A model generated the notes under the pieces. The model made no database searches, was not told the origin of the DNA, and saw only the letters and a program-made list of their open reading frames with translations. A program made the position numbers and the translations under genes. Below are positions 33,460-42,018 of a stretch of DNA of 64,000 nucleotides, one piece after another; the first letter of the stretch is position 1, and each line of letters starts with the position of its first letter. Source of the stretch: Micromonospora vinacea (lineage in GTDB: Bacteria > Actinomycetota > Actinomycetes > Mycobacteriales > Micromonosporaceae); contig NZ_JADOTY010000001.1 in assembly GCF_015751785.1 (NCBI RefSeq), positions 1,302,001 through 1,366,000 on the forward strand. The letters are read 5' to 3'.

Positions 33460-34329
33460 GTGGACAACACCCTCTTCTCCCGCCGGCGCGCGGAGCGCTT
33501 CGCGCAGCTTCTCGACGAGGCCAACGGCGCTCGACGACACCACGTGCGATCCCGGGTGGACGGCCAGCTCGCGCCGCTCGTCGCAGTGGGTCAGCGGCTC
33601 AGCGTCGACCCCCCGGCTGTCGAGGTGGACCAGGACTTCCGTACCGGCCTGCGGGCGATGCTGCTCGCCACGGCCGAGCGGGAGGGGTTGGGCACCACAC
33701 CAGCGGCGGTCAGCGAACCGGCCGCCACGACCACCCGCGGGCGGCTACTGCCGGCGGTCACCGCCCGGCGGGCCCGAGCCCGGGGCGCGATCCTGGTCGG
33801 CATCGCCGCCGGGGCCATCGCCGTCTCCGGGATCTCCGCCGCCAGCGAGAACGCGGTGCCCGGTGACGCGCTGTACGGCATGAAGCGCTCCACCGAACGG
33901 GCACAGCTCGCCCTGGCCAGCTCGGACATCAGCCGAGGCCAGCTCTTCCTGGACTTCGCCCGGACCCGGGTCGGTGAAGCCGCCAAGCTGCGCGGTGACC
34001 GGATCGGCTACAGCGCGGTCCTCGACGACATGGACGCCGACAGTCGGCAGGGAGTTCGCCTGCTGACCTCGGCCGCGGTGCAGCGGGCCGAGCCGGGCAG
34101 CCTGGACACCCTCAACACCTTCGTGACGAGTCAGCGCCGGGCCGTACGCGGTCTGCTCGACGGGAGCACCCGCGTCGACCGGGAACGGACCCAACGGTCG
34201 CTGCTGCTGCTGGACACCATCCGGGAACGCTCGGACGACCTCCGCGCGGCGATCACCTGCGGTCTGCCGGCACCGACCGCCAGCGACGCCCTCGGCCCGG
34301 CCCCGAGCGCCTGCCCCGGGGCTCGCTGA
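33460..34329 (+). CDS. rsbN: Membrane anti-sigma factor, RsbN-like (DUF5667)
   Basis: 289 residues. The N-terminal cytoplasmic part (LFSRRRAERFAQLLDEANGA) would bind the sigma factor, one membrane helix (about 106-128, GAILVGIAAGAIAVSGISAA) follows, and the outer part begins SENAVPGDALYGMKRSTERA, the DUF5667 signature shared with Streptomyces RsbN. It likely holds BldN inactive at the membrane. The GTG at 33460 is preceded by AGAGGAGG at 8 nt. It is separated from bldN by 289 bp holding a hairpin and a candidate promoter. Confidence 0.83.
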   Translation: MDNTLFSRRRAERFAQLLDEANGARRHHVRSRVDGQLAPLVAVGQRLSVDPPAVEVDQDFRTGLRAMLLATAEREGLGTTPAAVSEPAATTTRGRLLPAVTARRARARGAILVGIAAGAIAVSGISAASENAVPGDALYGMKRSTERAQLALASSDISRGQLFLDFARTRVGEAAKLRGDRIGYSAVLDDMDADSRQGVRLLTSAAVQRAEPGSLDTLNTFVTSQRRAVRGLLDGSTRVDRERTQRSLLLLDTIRERSDDLRAAITCGLPAPTASDALGPAPSACPGAR

Positions 34330-34352
34330 CCCGCGCTCCTATACCGCACGTC

Positions 34353-34393
34353 CGACCGGCCGCGCCACAGTTCGCTGTGTGCCCGGCCGGTCG
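34353..34393 (+). terminator. Hairpin after rsbN
   Basis: Outer arms CGACCGGCCG (34353-34362) and CGGCCGGTCG (34384-34393) enclose an inner CACAG-TTCG-CTGTG stem-loop. It lies 23 nt past the rsbN stop. Confidence 0.65.
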
Positions 34394-34455
34394 CCCGTCT
34401 ACGGCGGATACCCTCGCGAGGAAGCATCCGTCGTACCGGTGAGGAAGGGAATCGC

Positions 34456-35325
34456 GTGGCGCGTAGCCGTAAGGTGACGGTCAGCACCGACGCCGAGGGG
34501 CACACCGCGGGCTGGGCGGAGACCGACCTGGCCCCGGTCAGCGCACCCGACCCGACCGCCGCGGCGTTCTTCGACGTGGACAACACGATGATGCAGGGCG
34601 CGTCGATCTACTGGTTCGCCCGGGGGCTCGCCTCCCGGAACTACGTGACCACCGCCGACCTGGCCCGCTTCGCCTGGCAGCAGCTCCGTTTCCGGCTGCT
34701 GGCCCGGGAACACGCCGGTGACATGTCAGTGGCCAAGGAGGCGGCGCTGGCCTTCGTCCAGGGCTGGCGGGTCGACGAGGTCGAACACCTCGCCGAGGAG
34801 ATCTTCGACGAGATGATGGCCCCCCGGATCTGGGCCGGCACCCACCAACTCGCTCAGCGTCACCTGGACGCCGGTCAGCGGGTCTGGCTGGTCAGTGCCG
34901 CCCCCGTCGAGATCGGCCGGGTGATCGCCGCCCGGCTCGGCCTGACCGGTGCGATCGGCACGGTGGCCCAGGTGGTGGATGGGGCGTACACCGGGCGGTT
35001 GGTGGGTGACCTGATGCACGGGCCGGCCAAGGCCGAGGCGGTCACCCAGCTCGCCGCCGTGGAAGGGCTCGACCTGACCCGCTGCGCGGCCTACAGCGAC
35101 TCGGCGAACGATCTGCCGCTGCTCAGCGCGGTGGGCCGGGCGGTGGCCGTCAACCCGGACGGTGCCCTGCTGCGGCAGGCCCGCCAGCACGGTTGGGAGG
35201 TACGGGACTTCCGCACCGGCCGCCGAGCGGTCAAGATCGCCGTGCCGTCGACAGCGGCGGCCGGGCTGGTCGCCGGTGCGGTCACCGCCGGCCTGGCCCT
35301 GCAACGCCGCCGCCGCACCGGCTGA
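34456..35325 (+). CDS. HAD-IB family phosphatase (SerB/CicA-like)
   Basis: 289 residues. Motif I is AFFDVDNTMMQGAS, motif II is VWLVSAAPVEIGRVIA, and motif III/IV is GPAKAEAVTQLA ... AAYSDSANDLPLLSAVG. The C-terminus ends in a hydrophobic helix (STAAAGLVAGAVTAGLALQ) and Arg residues, so it may be membrane-attached. HAD-IB members dephosphorylate phosphoserine or lipid phosphates; the substrate here is unknown. Its position beside the PlsC gene matches the serB1 (Rv0505c)-plsC region of mycobacteria as recalled. The GTG has GAGGAAGG at 7 nt. Confidence 0.88.
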   Translation: MARSRKVTVSTDAEGHTAGWAETDLAPVSAPDPTAAAFFDVDNTMMQGASIYWFARGLASRNYVTTADLARFAWQQLRFRLLAREHAGDMSVAKEAALAFVQGWRVDEVEHLAEEIFDEMMAPRIWAGTHQLAQRHLDAGQRVWLVSAAPVEIGRVIAARLGLTGAIGTVAQVVDGAYTGRLVGDLMHGPAKAEAVTQLAAVEGLDLTRCAAYSDSANDLPLLSAVGRAVAVNPDGALLRQARQHGWEVRDFRTGRRAVKIAVPSTAAAGLVAGAVTAGLALQRRRRTG

Positions 35326-35371
35326 GCCGCCCGCTCAGCACGGGAGTCAAAACGTCAAGTCGGCCGAGGCC

Positions 35372-36451
35372 TTAAGGGCCGAACGGGTCGGGCCGTCGCT
35401 CGAGCAGCGTGTGCAGGGTCTGCTGGATGGTCTCCCGCACCTGGTCAGCGAGGTTGAAGACCACCAGCGGGTCGTCCGCCGAATCGGTCAGGTGGGCGGT
35501 GGGGATCGGCGGGCAGAACTCGATCAGCCACTTGCTGGGCAGCGGCACCATGCCCAGCGGGCCGAGCAGCGGGAACGTCGGCGTGACCGGGAAGTAGGGC
35601 AGCTTCAGCAGCCGCGCCAGGGGCTTGATGTCGGCGAGCATCGGGTAGATCTCCTCGCCGCCGACGATGGCGACGGGCACGATCGGGGTGCCGGTGCGCA
35701 GCGCCGCCGAGACGAACCCGCCCCGCCCGAAGCGTTGCAGCTTGTACCGGTCGGCGTAGAGCTTGCCGATGCCCTTGAAACCCTCGGGGAACACACCGAC
35801 CAGATCGCCGCCGCCGAGCAGCCGCTCGGCGTCCGGGTTGCAGGCCACAGTGCCGCCGGTCTTGCGGGCCAGCTCGGACACCACCGGCATCCGGAAGACC
35901 AGGTCGGCGCCGAGCAGCCGTAGGTAGCGGTGGGCGGGATGCTTGTCGTGCAACGCCGCCGAGAGGATCAGGGCGTCCAGTGCCACAGTCCCGGAGTGGT
36001 TGCCGACCACCAGGGCGGGCCCGTCCACGGGGACGTGCTCCACCCCACTGACCTCGGTGCGGAACCAGTCCCGGTAGAGCAGCCGCAGCAGCGGGTGGAA
36101 GACCGCGTCGGTCAACTCCGAGTCGAAGCCGAACTCGTCGACCTCGTAGTCACCGGAGAGCCGCCGGCGCAGGAACGCCAACCCGTTCGCGACCCTGCGG
36201 TCCCAGTGGTCCCCGGGCTGGTCCGACACCGCCGGCTCGGTGCCGCCGGGCAAGCCGGCGTCGACCGGGTCAGCCGGCGTCGGCGTAGGCGTAGCGGCCG
36301 GGGTCGGCGTTGCGGCCGGGGTCGGCGGGGCCTGCGCGGCCGGTCGATGTCCGTTGCGCCGCGCCGGCTCCGCGTCCGGCGCGGGCACCTGCTGCGGTAC
36401 GTCGAAACGCCCCACCGACTGCGGGTCGCGCCCCTCCTCCGGCCGGCTCAT
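35372..36451 (-). CDS. 1-acylglycerol-3-phosphate acyltransferase-like (PlsC) protein
   Basis: 359 residues. A Pro/Ala-rich N-terminal extension of about 110 residues precedes the acyltransferase domain. Block I is NHSGTVALDAL (HX4D-like: H, four residues, D), block III is VFPEGFKGIG and block IV contains GTPIVPVAIVGGEE. It should transfer acyl chains to a lysophospholipid or related acceptor at the membrane. It is 55 bp downstream of the epimerase gene on the same strand, with repeat copy B filling most of the gap, so the two form an operon, as in Rv0501-Rv0502 of mycobacteria (recalled). Confidence 0.87.
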   Translation of the reverse strand: MSRPEEGRDPQSVGRFDVPQQVPAPDAEPARRNGHRPAAQAPPTPAATPTPAATPTPTPADPVDAGLPGGTEPAVSDQPGDHWDRRVANGLAFLRRRLSGDYEVDEFGFDSELTDAVFHPLLRLLYRDWFRTEVSGVEHVPVDGPALVVGNHSGTVALDALILSAALHDKHPAHRYLRLLGADLVFRMPVVSELARKTGGTVACNPDAERLLGGGDLVGVFPEGFKGIGKLYADRYKLQRFGRGGFVSAALRTGTPIVPVAIVGGEEIYPMLADIKPLARLLKLPYFPVTPTFPLLGPLGMVPLPSKWLIEFCPPIPTAHLTDSADDPLVVFNLADQVRETIQQTLHTLLERRPDPFGP

Positions 36452-36463
36452 GATGCCACCTTG

Positions 36464-36510
36464 GTTCGCGACTGCGGGGCTCGCAAGACCGGCTCACTCC
36501 TCGCGCTCAC
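36464..36510 (-). repeat. 47-bp intercistronic repeat, copy B
   Basis: Read on the minus strand, it starts at the epimerase stop codon (GTGAGCGCGAGGAGTGAGCC...) and ends with CGCAGTCGCGAAC just before the acyltransferase ribosome-binding site. 45 of 47 positions match copy A. Confidence 0.85.
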
Positions 36511-37583
36511 GACGGCCGCTCCCGCACCGCTGACCGGACCTGCCGGATGCCGTCCAGGACGAGTCGCTCGGCGGCGGCCAACTGGTCCCGGGTGACCACC
36601 ACCCCACCGTGATGGGCGCGGATGAAGTCCTCGAACGCCTCGGCGGTCGACCGGGGCGTGAAGCCGTACTCCTGCTCGAGCCGGCTGGTGTCGACCACCC
36701 GGCCGTGCACGAAGAGGTCGACCTGGTCCAGGCCGTAGCGGCCGAAGCCCATGGTGCGGGCCAGCGCGGCGGCCCCGGACAGACCCGGCTCCAGCACCGG
36801 CACGGCCACCCGGCCGGCACGCCGGATCGCCTGGGACAGCGACAGCACCCCCGGGCCGGCGACGTTGTACGTGCCGGGATGGTCCTCCACGATCGACCGG
36901 TGCAGCACCTCCAACGCGTCGTCGAAGTGCAGGAACTGCAGACGGGGGTCACGGCCGAAGACGGTCGGCACGAACGGCTGCGAGAAGTAGCGGGTCAACG
37001 TGGTGTCGGCGGTCGAACCGATGAACGGGGCGAAGCGCAGCACAGTGGCGGTCACGTCGGACCGGCGGCGGCGGAAACCGCGGACGTACCCCTCGAGGTC
37101 GAGGATGTCGCGGCCGAAACCGCCGCGCGGCACCTCGCGGGGCTCGGTCTCCTCGGTGAAGACCGCCGGATCCCGGAACGACACCCCGTACGCGGCTGTC
37201 GACGAGCGGACCACGAGCTTGCGCAGCCGGGGTGCCCGCTGGCAGGCGGCGAGCATCTGCATGCTGCCGATGACGTTCTGGTCCTTCATCGCGGACCGGC
37301 CGCCGTGCTGCGGGTCGGGTGAGGTGACGAGCGCGAGGTGCACCACCGCGTCGACGTCCAGGTCGGCGAGGAGGTCACCGAGCGAACCGTTGTCGACGCG
37401 GATCCGTTCGACCCGGTCCAGCAGGTCGGTGAACTCGGTGCCGGAATCCGGTGCGTCGACCCCGATGACCCGTTCGATGCGCGGGTCGGCGGCCAGTCGG
37501 GCCGCCACGTGGGCGCCCAGGTAGCGGCCCACCCCGGTGACGACGACGACCCCCGGGGCACCTGAGGTGCCACCGAGGGTCAT
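36507..37583 (-). CDS. NAD-dependent epimerase/dehydratase (extended SDR)
   Basis: 358 residues. The N-terminal nucleotide-binding motif is VVVVTGVGRYLGAHVAARLA (TGxxxxxG). VVRSSTAAYG provides the catalytic Ser region. The usual YxxxK appears altered, with GFGRDILDLEGYVRGF in its place. It resembles Rv0501/GalE2-type proteins, whose natural substrate is unclear. The ATG at 37583 is chosen; a GTG three codons upstream is in frame. It lies upstream of the PlsC gene and downstream of the bS22-type gene. Confidence 0.82.
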   Translation of the reverse strand: MTLGGTSGAPGVVVVTGVGRYLGAHVAARLAADPRIERVIGVDAPDSGTEFTDLLDRVERIRVDNGSLGDLLADLDVDAVVHLALVTSPDPQHGGRSAMKDQNVIGSMQMLAACQRAPRLRKLVVRSSTAAYGVSFRDPAVFTEETEPREVPRGGFGRDILDLEGYVRGFRRRRSDVTATVLRFAPFIGSTADTTLTRYFSQPFVPTVFGRDPRLQFLHFDDALEVLHRSIVEDHPGTYNVAGPGVLSLSQAIRRAGRVAVPVLEPGLSGAAALARTMGFGRYGLDQVDLFVHGRVVDTSRLEQEYGFTPRSTAEAFEDFIRAHHGGVVVTRDQLAAAERLVLDGIRQVRSAVRERPS

Positions 37584-37681
37584 CTGACGCACCTACCCCG
37601 GCAGGATGGACCGAGCCGGGACGACCACGGCCTGATCACCTGAGCCTCCGGAGGTCGACAGTTTGGCAAGTGACGCCGAAT

Positions 37682-37700
37682 GCCGGGCCGAGAGCCCGGC
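37682..37700 (-). terminator. Hairpin after the bS22-type gene
   Basis: GCCGGGC (37682-37688), loop CGAGA, GCCCGGC (37694-37700). It starts 5 nt past the stop codon of the small basic protein. Confidence 0.6.
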
Positions 37701-37705
37701 GGCGA

Positions 37706-37807
37706 TCACTTGCCGAGACGGCGACGCTGGACGCGGGTCTTGCGCAGCAGCTTGCGGTGCTTCTTCTTAGCCATGCGCTTACGGCGCTTCTTGACCACCG
37801 AGCCCAT
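37706..37807 (-). CDS. 33-residue basic protein, bS22/AURKAIP1-COX24 type
   Basis: A minus-strand gene encoding [20 protein letters not shown], then [13 protein letters not shown]. It is over half Lys and Arg. This is the AURKAIP1/COX24-domain family known in mycobacteria as the ribosomal protein bS22 (Rv0500B region, recalled), bound near the decoding centre of the 30S subunit. It has a GAAAGG ribosome-binding site and its own hairpin terminator. It is so short that automatic gene callers often miss it. It lies next to the HTH gene, as in mycobacteria and Streptomyces. Confidence 0.93.
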   Translation of the reverse strand: MGSVVKKRRKRMAKKKHRKLLRKTRVQRRRLGK

Positions 37808-37994
37808 ACGACAGCCTTTCGATACAACGTGCGGGGCGGACCGGATGACACCACGCAGGTGGCGACGGCGACCGCTTGCGGACAACGGACCGGACCAGTC
37901 TGGGCGGCGGGGCGCACCGGTGGGGTCTCGGTCGGGCTCCAGGGTAGCCGGAGGGCGTCAGCCGGACCAACGCGCCCCCGTCGCGGCTGCCTTC

Positions 37995-38036
37995 GGCTCG
38001 CGACCGCGGGGCGCGCAAGCCCGCTCACTACGCCCA
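37995..38036 (-). repeat. Diverged copy C of the intercistronic repeat
   Basis: On the minus strand it reads GTAGTGAGCGGGCTTGCGCG followed by CCCCGCGGTCGCGAGCC, similar to the last 40 bp of copies A and B with several changes. It lies between the HTH gene and the bS22-type gene. Confidence 0.6.
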
Positions 38037-38077
38037 CCAATGCCGGTCAGCCGGCGATCGGAGGGCGGTGTGGTGGC

Positions 38078-38287
38078 TCAGGCGGTCTCCTGAAAGGCAC
38101 CCCGGAGATATTCGTGCACCGCATGCTCGGGCACTCGGAACGACCGGCCGACCCGGACGGCGGTGAGCTCACCGCTGTGCACAAGGCGATAGACAGTCAT
38201 CTTTGACACCCGCATGACCGTCGCCACTTCCGCGACGGTCAGGAACTTGACCTCCGACAGCCGTCCGTCGGACTGTGACCCGGCCAT
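38078..38287 (-). CDS. Excisionase-family/BdtA-like helix-turn-helix protein
   Basis: 69 residues. One MerR/excisionase-like winged helix covers nearly the whole protein (KFLTVAEVATVMRVSKMTVY, RLVHSGELTAVRVGRSFRVP, EHAVHEYLRG). It matches the Streptomyces SCO3328 (BdtA, a BldD target) and mycobacterial Rv0500A type, as recalled. It is likely a nucleoid-scale or developmental DNA-binding protein. It is related in fold to BldC but lacks the BldC-specific sequence. It may be cotranscribed with the bS22-type gene 270 bp downstream. Confidence 0.85.
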   Translation of the reverse strand: MAGSQSDGRLSEVKFLTVAEVATVMRVSKMTVYRLVHSGELTAVRVGRSFRVPEHAVHEYLRGAFQETA

Positions 38288-38500
38288 GGCTCACCGACCC
38301 ATCCCATGCCCGGCGCGTGCCAACCCGACGGATGCTCCGGGCCGAGCCGGCGACGCGCGTGTTACCAGTACGGTAGCGGGGCGGTTGTGACCGGCGCGAT
38401 CCCTTCCTGCAACTGATCATGTTTCGGTGGCCGGTTCACCCGATCCGCGCTCCCGGTATCTGCCCGTGCGCGTCCGTCGTCCGGTTGTCCCGGGTGCTGC

Positions 38501-39685
38501 TCATTCGGTGCGCAGCGCGACCACCGGGTCGAGACGGCCGGCACGCTGCGCGGGAACCACCCCGAAGACGATGCCCACCACCGCCGACACACCGAAGGCG
38601 AGCGCCAACGACCACCAGGTGATCGCCGCCGGGATTGGCGACAGCGCGTCGACCAGAAGGGCTGTTCCCACACCCAGCGCCATTCCGGTCAGCCCGCCGA
38701 TCGTGGTGAGCAGCACCGCTTCCAGCAGGAACTGCACGCCGATGTCGCGGGGACGGGCGCCCACGGCCTTGCGCAGCCCGATCTCCCGGGTCCGCTCCCG
38801 CACGCTGACCAGCATGATGTTCGAGACGCCGACGCCGCCGACGAGCAGCGAGATGCCGGCGATGGCCGCCAGTACGCCGGTGAGGACACCGAGGATGTCG
38901 CCGAGCACGCCGAGGATCTGCTGCTGGGTGACCGCGCTGAACTCGGTGTCCGGGTGACGGCGGTTCAGCTCGGCGACGATCCGTTCGCCCAGCTCGTCGA
39001 TCCGCTCCCGGTCCGGAGCCTTCACAGCGATGCCGTCGACCCGCTGGGTGCCCCAGAGTCGCTGCGCGGCGGTCACCGGCACGTGCACCTCGTCGTCCCG
39101 GTCGACGCCGAGGCTCTGCCCGAGGGGCGCGAAGACCCCGATCACCCGGAACCGCACCCCGGCGAGCGCCACCTGCTGGCCGAGCGGGTCCCGGTCGGGG
39201 AAGAGCGCACGGGCGACCGAGTCGCCGAGCACCGCCACCCGTCGGCTGGTGTCCACGTCGGTGCCGGTGAGATAGCGTCCCCGGGCCAGCGACCGGGTGA
39301 ACACCGCCGGGGTCGTCTCCAGGACGCCCTGCACGGTGGTGAAGTCGGAACGGGCGCCGGCCCGCGCTGTCGCCCCGGAGGCGACGGTGACCGCCACCCG
39401 GTCGGGGTCGCCGACCACCCGGGTGACGGCGTCCACGTCCTTGAGGGTCAGCGGCGAGACGACCGGCGCGTTGCCCACCTCGATCCGGCCGGGGACGACC
39501 AGCAGCAGGTTGGAGCCGAGGCCCTCGACCTGTTGCTCGACCTTCTGTTTGGTGCCGGTGCCGATGGCCACCAGCAGGACCACCGAGGCCACCCCGATGA
39601 TCACGCCGAGCATGGTCAGCGCGCTGCGCAGCCGGTTGGCCCGGAGGGCGTCCAGCGCGACCCGCCACGCCTCGGCGACTCTCAC
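38501..39685 (-). CDS. MacB/FtsX-type ABC transporter permease
   Basis: 394 residues. One N-terminal helix (RLRSALTMLGVIIGVASVVL), a large extracellular MacB_PCD domain (about 50-240), then three C-terminal helices (GVLAAIAGISLLVGGVGVSN, FLLEAVLLTTIGGLTGMALG, SLALAFGVSAVVGIVFGVVP). The motif RTREIGLRKAVGARPRDI is the FtsX coupling region. It forms a mechanotransmission-type exporter with the ATPase and adaptor encoded upstream. Its start overlaps the ATPase stop by 4 nt. Confidence 0.92.
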   Translation of the reverse strand: MRVAEAWRVALDALRANRLRSALTMLGVIIGVASVVLLVAIGTGTKQKVEQQVEGLGSNLLLVVPGRIEVGNAPVVSPLTLKDVDAVTRVVGDPDRVAVTVASGATARAGARSDFTTVQGVLETTPAVFTRSLARGRYLTGTDVDTSRRVAVLGDSVARALFPDRDPLGQQVALAGVRFRVIGVFAPLGQSLGVDRDDEVHVPVTAAQRLWGTQRVDGIAVKAPDRERIDELGERIVAELNRRHPDTEFSAVTQQQILGVLGDILGVLTGVLAAIAGISLLVGGVGVSNIMLVSVRERTREIGLRKAVGARPRDIGVQFLLEAVLLTTIGGLTGMALGVGTALLVDALSPIPAAITWWSLALAFGVSAVVGIVFGVVPAQRAGRLDPVVALRTE

Positions 39686-40596
39686 GCCGTACCCCCGTCC
39701 TGCGGAAGGCGCCCGGTGGCTCCGGCGGCGCCACCGGAGCCACCGGACGGGTGCCCCGGACCGCTTCCGGACGCGGACCGGGGCTCCGCGCTGGGAGCGG
39801 GGACCAGTGTCGCAGGTCGACCGTGATCAACGGACGGCGGTCGATCATGAGCGGCGGGCGGGGCGGCGCTGTCCGCGACGACCACGCCGTCGCGCATGGT
39901 GATCCGACGGTGGGCGCGGGCGGCCACCTCCTGGTCGTGGGTGACCATCACCAGCGCCACCCCGGACTCGGCGTTCAACTGCTCCAACAGTTCCAGGACG
40001 GCGGCGCCGGTGACGCTGTCCAGATTGCCGGTGGGCTCGTCGGCCAGCAGCACCGTCGGCTCGGTGACCAGCGCGCGGGCGATAGCCACCCGCTGCTGCT
40101 CACCGCCGGACATCTGGTTGGGTCGGTGGTCCAGCCGGTGCCCGAGACCGACCCGGCCGAGCATCGCCGCCGCCCGCTCCCGCCGCTGCCGGGCCGACAC
40201 CCCCCGGTAGACCAGGGGCAACGCCACGTTCTCCACCGCCGAGGTACGCGGCAGCAGGTGGAACGCCTGAAAGACGAAGCCGATCGTCTCGTTGCGCAGG
40301 GTCGCCATCTCCGGCGGGGCCAGGGCGTTGACGTCCCGCCCGCCGATCACCAGGCGGCCACCGGTGGGCCGGTCCAGCCCACCGAGAAGGTGCATGAGGG
40401 TGGACTTGCCCGAGCCGGACGGGCCGACCAGGGCCACGTAGTCCCCCGCCTGCACGGTGAGCGACACCCCGCGCAGCGCCTCCACCGACACCCCGTCGAG
40501 CTGGTACGTCCGGGACACGTCCACCGCCTCGATGGCCGGGACGCGCTCCGCAGCCGGCCGATCGCCACGCGAACCGGCGACGGCGGATTCGGTCAC
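39682..40596 (-). CDS. MacB/LolD-type ABC transporter ATPase
   Basis: 304 residues. Walker A GPSGSGKSTLM, signature MSGGEQQRVAIARAL, Walker B VLLADEPTGNLDS and H-loop VMVTHDQ are intact. The first 225 residues are the ATPase; the Pro/Ser-rich C-terminal tail (about 60 residues) is extra. It powers the permease encoded downstream. ATGA overlaps on both sides show tight translational coupling in the adaptor-ATPase-permease operon. Confidence 0.94.
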   Translation of the reverse strand: MTESAVAGSRGDRPAAERVPAIEAVDVSRTYQLDGVSVEALRGVSLTVQAGDYVALVGPSGSGKSTLMHLLGGLDRPTGGRLVIGGRDVNALAPPEMATLRNETIGFVFQAFHLLPRTSAVENVALPLVYRGVSARQRRERAAAMLGRVGLGHRLDHRPNQMSGGEQQRVAIARALVTEPTVLLADEPTGNLDSVTGAAVLELLEQLNAESGVALVMVTHDQEVAARAHRRITMRDGVVVADSAAPPAAHDRPPSVDHGRPATLVPAPSAEPRSASGSGPGHPSGGSGGAAGATGRLPQDGGTA

Positions 40597-41975
40597 CGGA
40601 CTTCCTGGCCGTCGCGGACCTGGTCGGCGCCGCGCACCACGATCCGGTCGCCGGGCTGGACACCGTTGAGGATCTGCACCAGGTCGGACCCCTGGACGCC
40701 CACAGTCACCGACGCCCGGTCCGCCTTACCGTCACGGACCACCCAGACCGCGTCCCGGCCGTCGGCGGAGAACACCGCCGACGCGGGGACGGTCACCGCG
40801 TCGGTGGCCTCACGTACCCGCAGGTGCACGATCGCGTTCATGCCGGGGCGGGGCGTCGGGGCCGGCTCGTCCTCGGCCAGCTTCCCGGCGCCCAGTGCCA
40901 GGCGTACCCGATAGGTGACCCCGCCCTGCGCGGAACTGGTGGGCAGCACGTCGACAGACCGGACGGTGGCGTCGTAGCTGGCGCCGGTGACGGCGTCCAG
41001 CTCGACCGTGGCGGTCACGCCGGCCTTGACCAGCAGCACGTCGGTCTCGTCCACCTCGGCGAGCAGACCCAACTGCCCGGTGTCCACCACTGTCAGCACT
41101 GGCGTGCCGGCGGTGACCAGCCCGCCGACCGCGACGGCGTCGTCAACGCCGGCCGGCGGACCGCCCTGGCTGGGGGCCAGCGCGGACGGGTCGAGGCCAG
41201 CGCCGCCGGCCTGCTCCAACAGCCCGGCCAGGCCGCCGTTCGCGCCACCAGCGGCCCGGGTGCCGCCGGGCTGCACCACCCCGGCGATCGGGGCGCGCAG
41301 GGTCAGCGCGTCGACTGTCGCCTTCGCCAGGTCGTACGCCTGCTGGGCCTGGAGCCGCTGCGCCGCGGAGAGCGCGCCGACAGCGGAGCTCAACCCGTTG
41401 ATCCCCCGCTGCACCGCGCGGACCGCCTGGTCGGCGCTGCGCGCGGCGGCCGTGTACTGGCGCTGCGCGGACGTCACCTGGGTCAGCAGCGCGTCCCGCA
41501 ACTGCGGGTCGGCGATCTTCTCGGCGGCCTTGCGGGCCGCGTCGAACGCCTCGTCGGCGGCCTTGTCGGTGCCGCGCCGGCTGCTGGTCAGGCTGCCCGC
41601 TCCGACGCCTCGGCCGGCGCGCTTCGCGGCGGTCAGCGCCTCCTTGGCCTGACGGAGACGCTGTTGCGCGCTCGGCGAGTCGACCACTGCCAGCACCTGA
41701 CCGCGCTTGACCCGCTGTCCAGGCTGGACCCGCAGGCTGGCCAGGGTGCCGTCGGCGGGAGCGGTGAGAGTGGCGGCGGCGCGAGCGGTCACCGTGGCCG
41801 GGGCGTCGATCACCTCGGTGACCGGGTTACGGGCGGCCGACGCCAGCGCGAGGTCGGGGCCTTCGTCACCGCAGGAGGCGGCGGTGGTGGCGGTGAGGAC
41901 GACGACGGCGGTCAGGGCGATGAGCAGGCGGGGCCGCATGGTGCTGGCGGGCCGTGACGACTGGGGACGGCGCAC
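40593..41975 (-). CDS. Lipoprotein adaptor (membrane-fusion) subunit of the ABC exporter
   Basis: 460 residues. The N-terminus has a lipoprotein-type signal (LLIALTAVVVLTATTAASC). The biotinyl-lipoyl-like half motif is APADGTLASLRVQPGQRVKR, followed by a helical hairpin (about 115-260, Ala-rich) and a beta-barrel part (LAEVDETDVLLVKAGVTATV). In a monoderm it would bridge the MacB-like permease to the cell wall side. The GTG at 41975 follows a TACCAT -10 box (41982-41987, minus) by 6 nt; the ATG at 41939 is an alternative without a ribosome-binding site. Confidence 0.86.
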   Translation of the reverse strand: MRRPQSSRPASTMRPRLLIALTAVVVLTATTAASCGDEGPDLALASAARNPVTEVIDAPATVTARAAATLTAPADGTLASLRVQPGQRVKRGQVLAVVDSPSAQQRLRQAKEALTAAKRAGRGVGAGSLTSSRRGTDKAADEAFDAARKAAEKIADPQLRDALLTQVTSAQRQYTAAARSADQAVRAVQRGINGLSSAVGALSAAQRLQAQQAYDLAKATVDALTLRAPIAGVVQPGGTRAAGGANGGLAGLLEQAGGAGLDPSALAPSQGGPPAGVDDAVAVGGLVTAGTPVLTVVDTGQLGLLAEVDETDVLLVKAGVTATVELDAVTGASYDATVRSVDVLPTSSAQGGVTYRVRLALGAGKLAEDEPAPTPRPGMNAIVHLRVREATDAVTVPASAVFSADGRDAVWVVRDGKADRASVTVGVQGSDLVQILNGVQPGDRIVVRGADQVRDGQEVR

Positions 41976-42018
41976 CCATCGATGGTACGGCGCACCGTCA
42001 CACCACCCCCGAGCTGCG

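Noticed and set aside
38078..38287. Calling the 69-residue HTH protein BldC
   Set aside because: The fold is similar, but the sequence (KFLTVAEVATVMRVSKMTVY) is closer to the BdtA/Rv0500A type than to BldC as I recall them.
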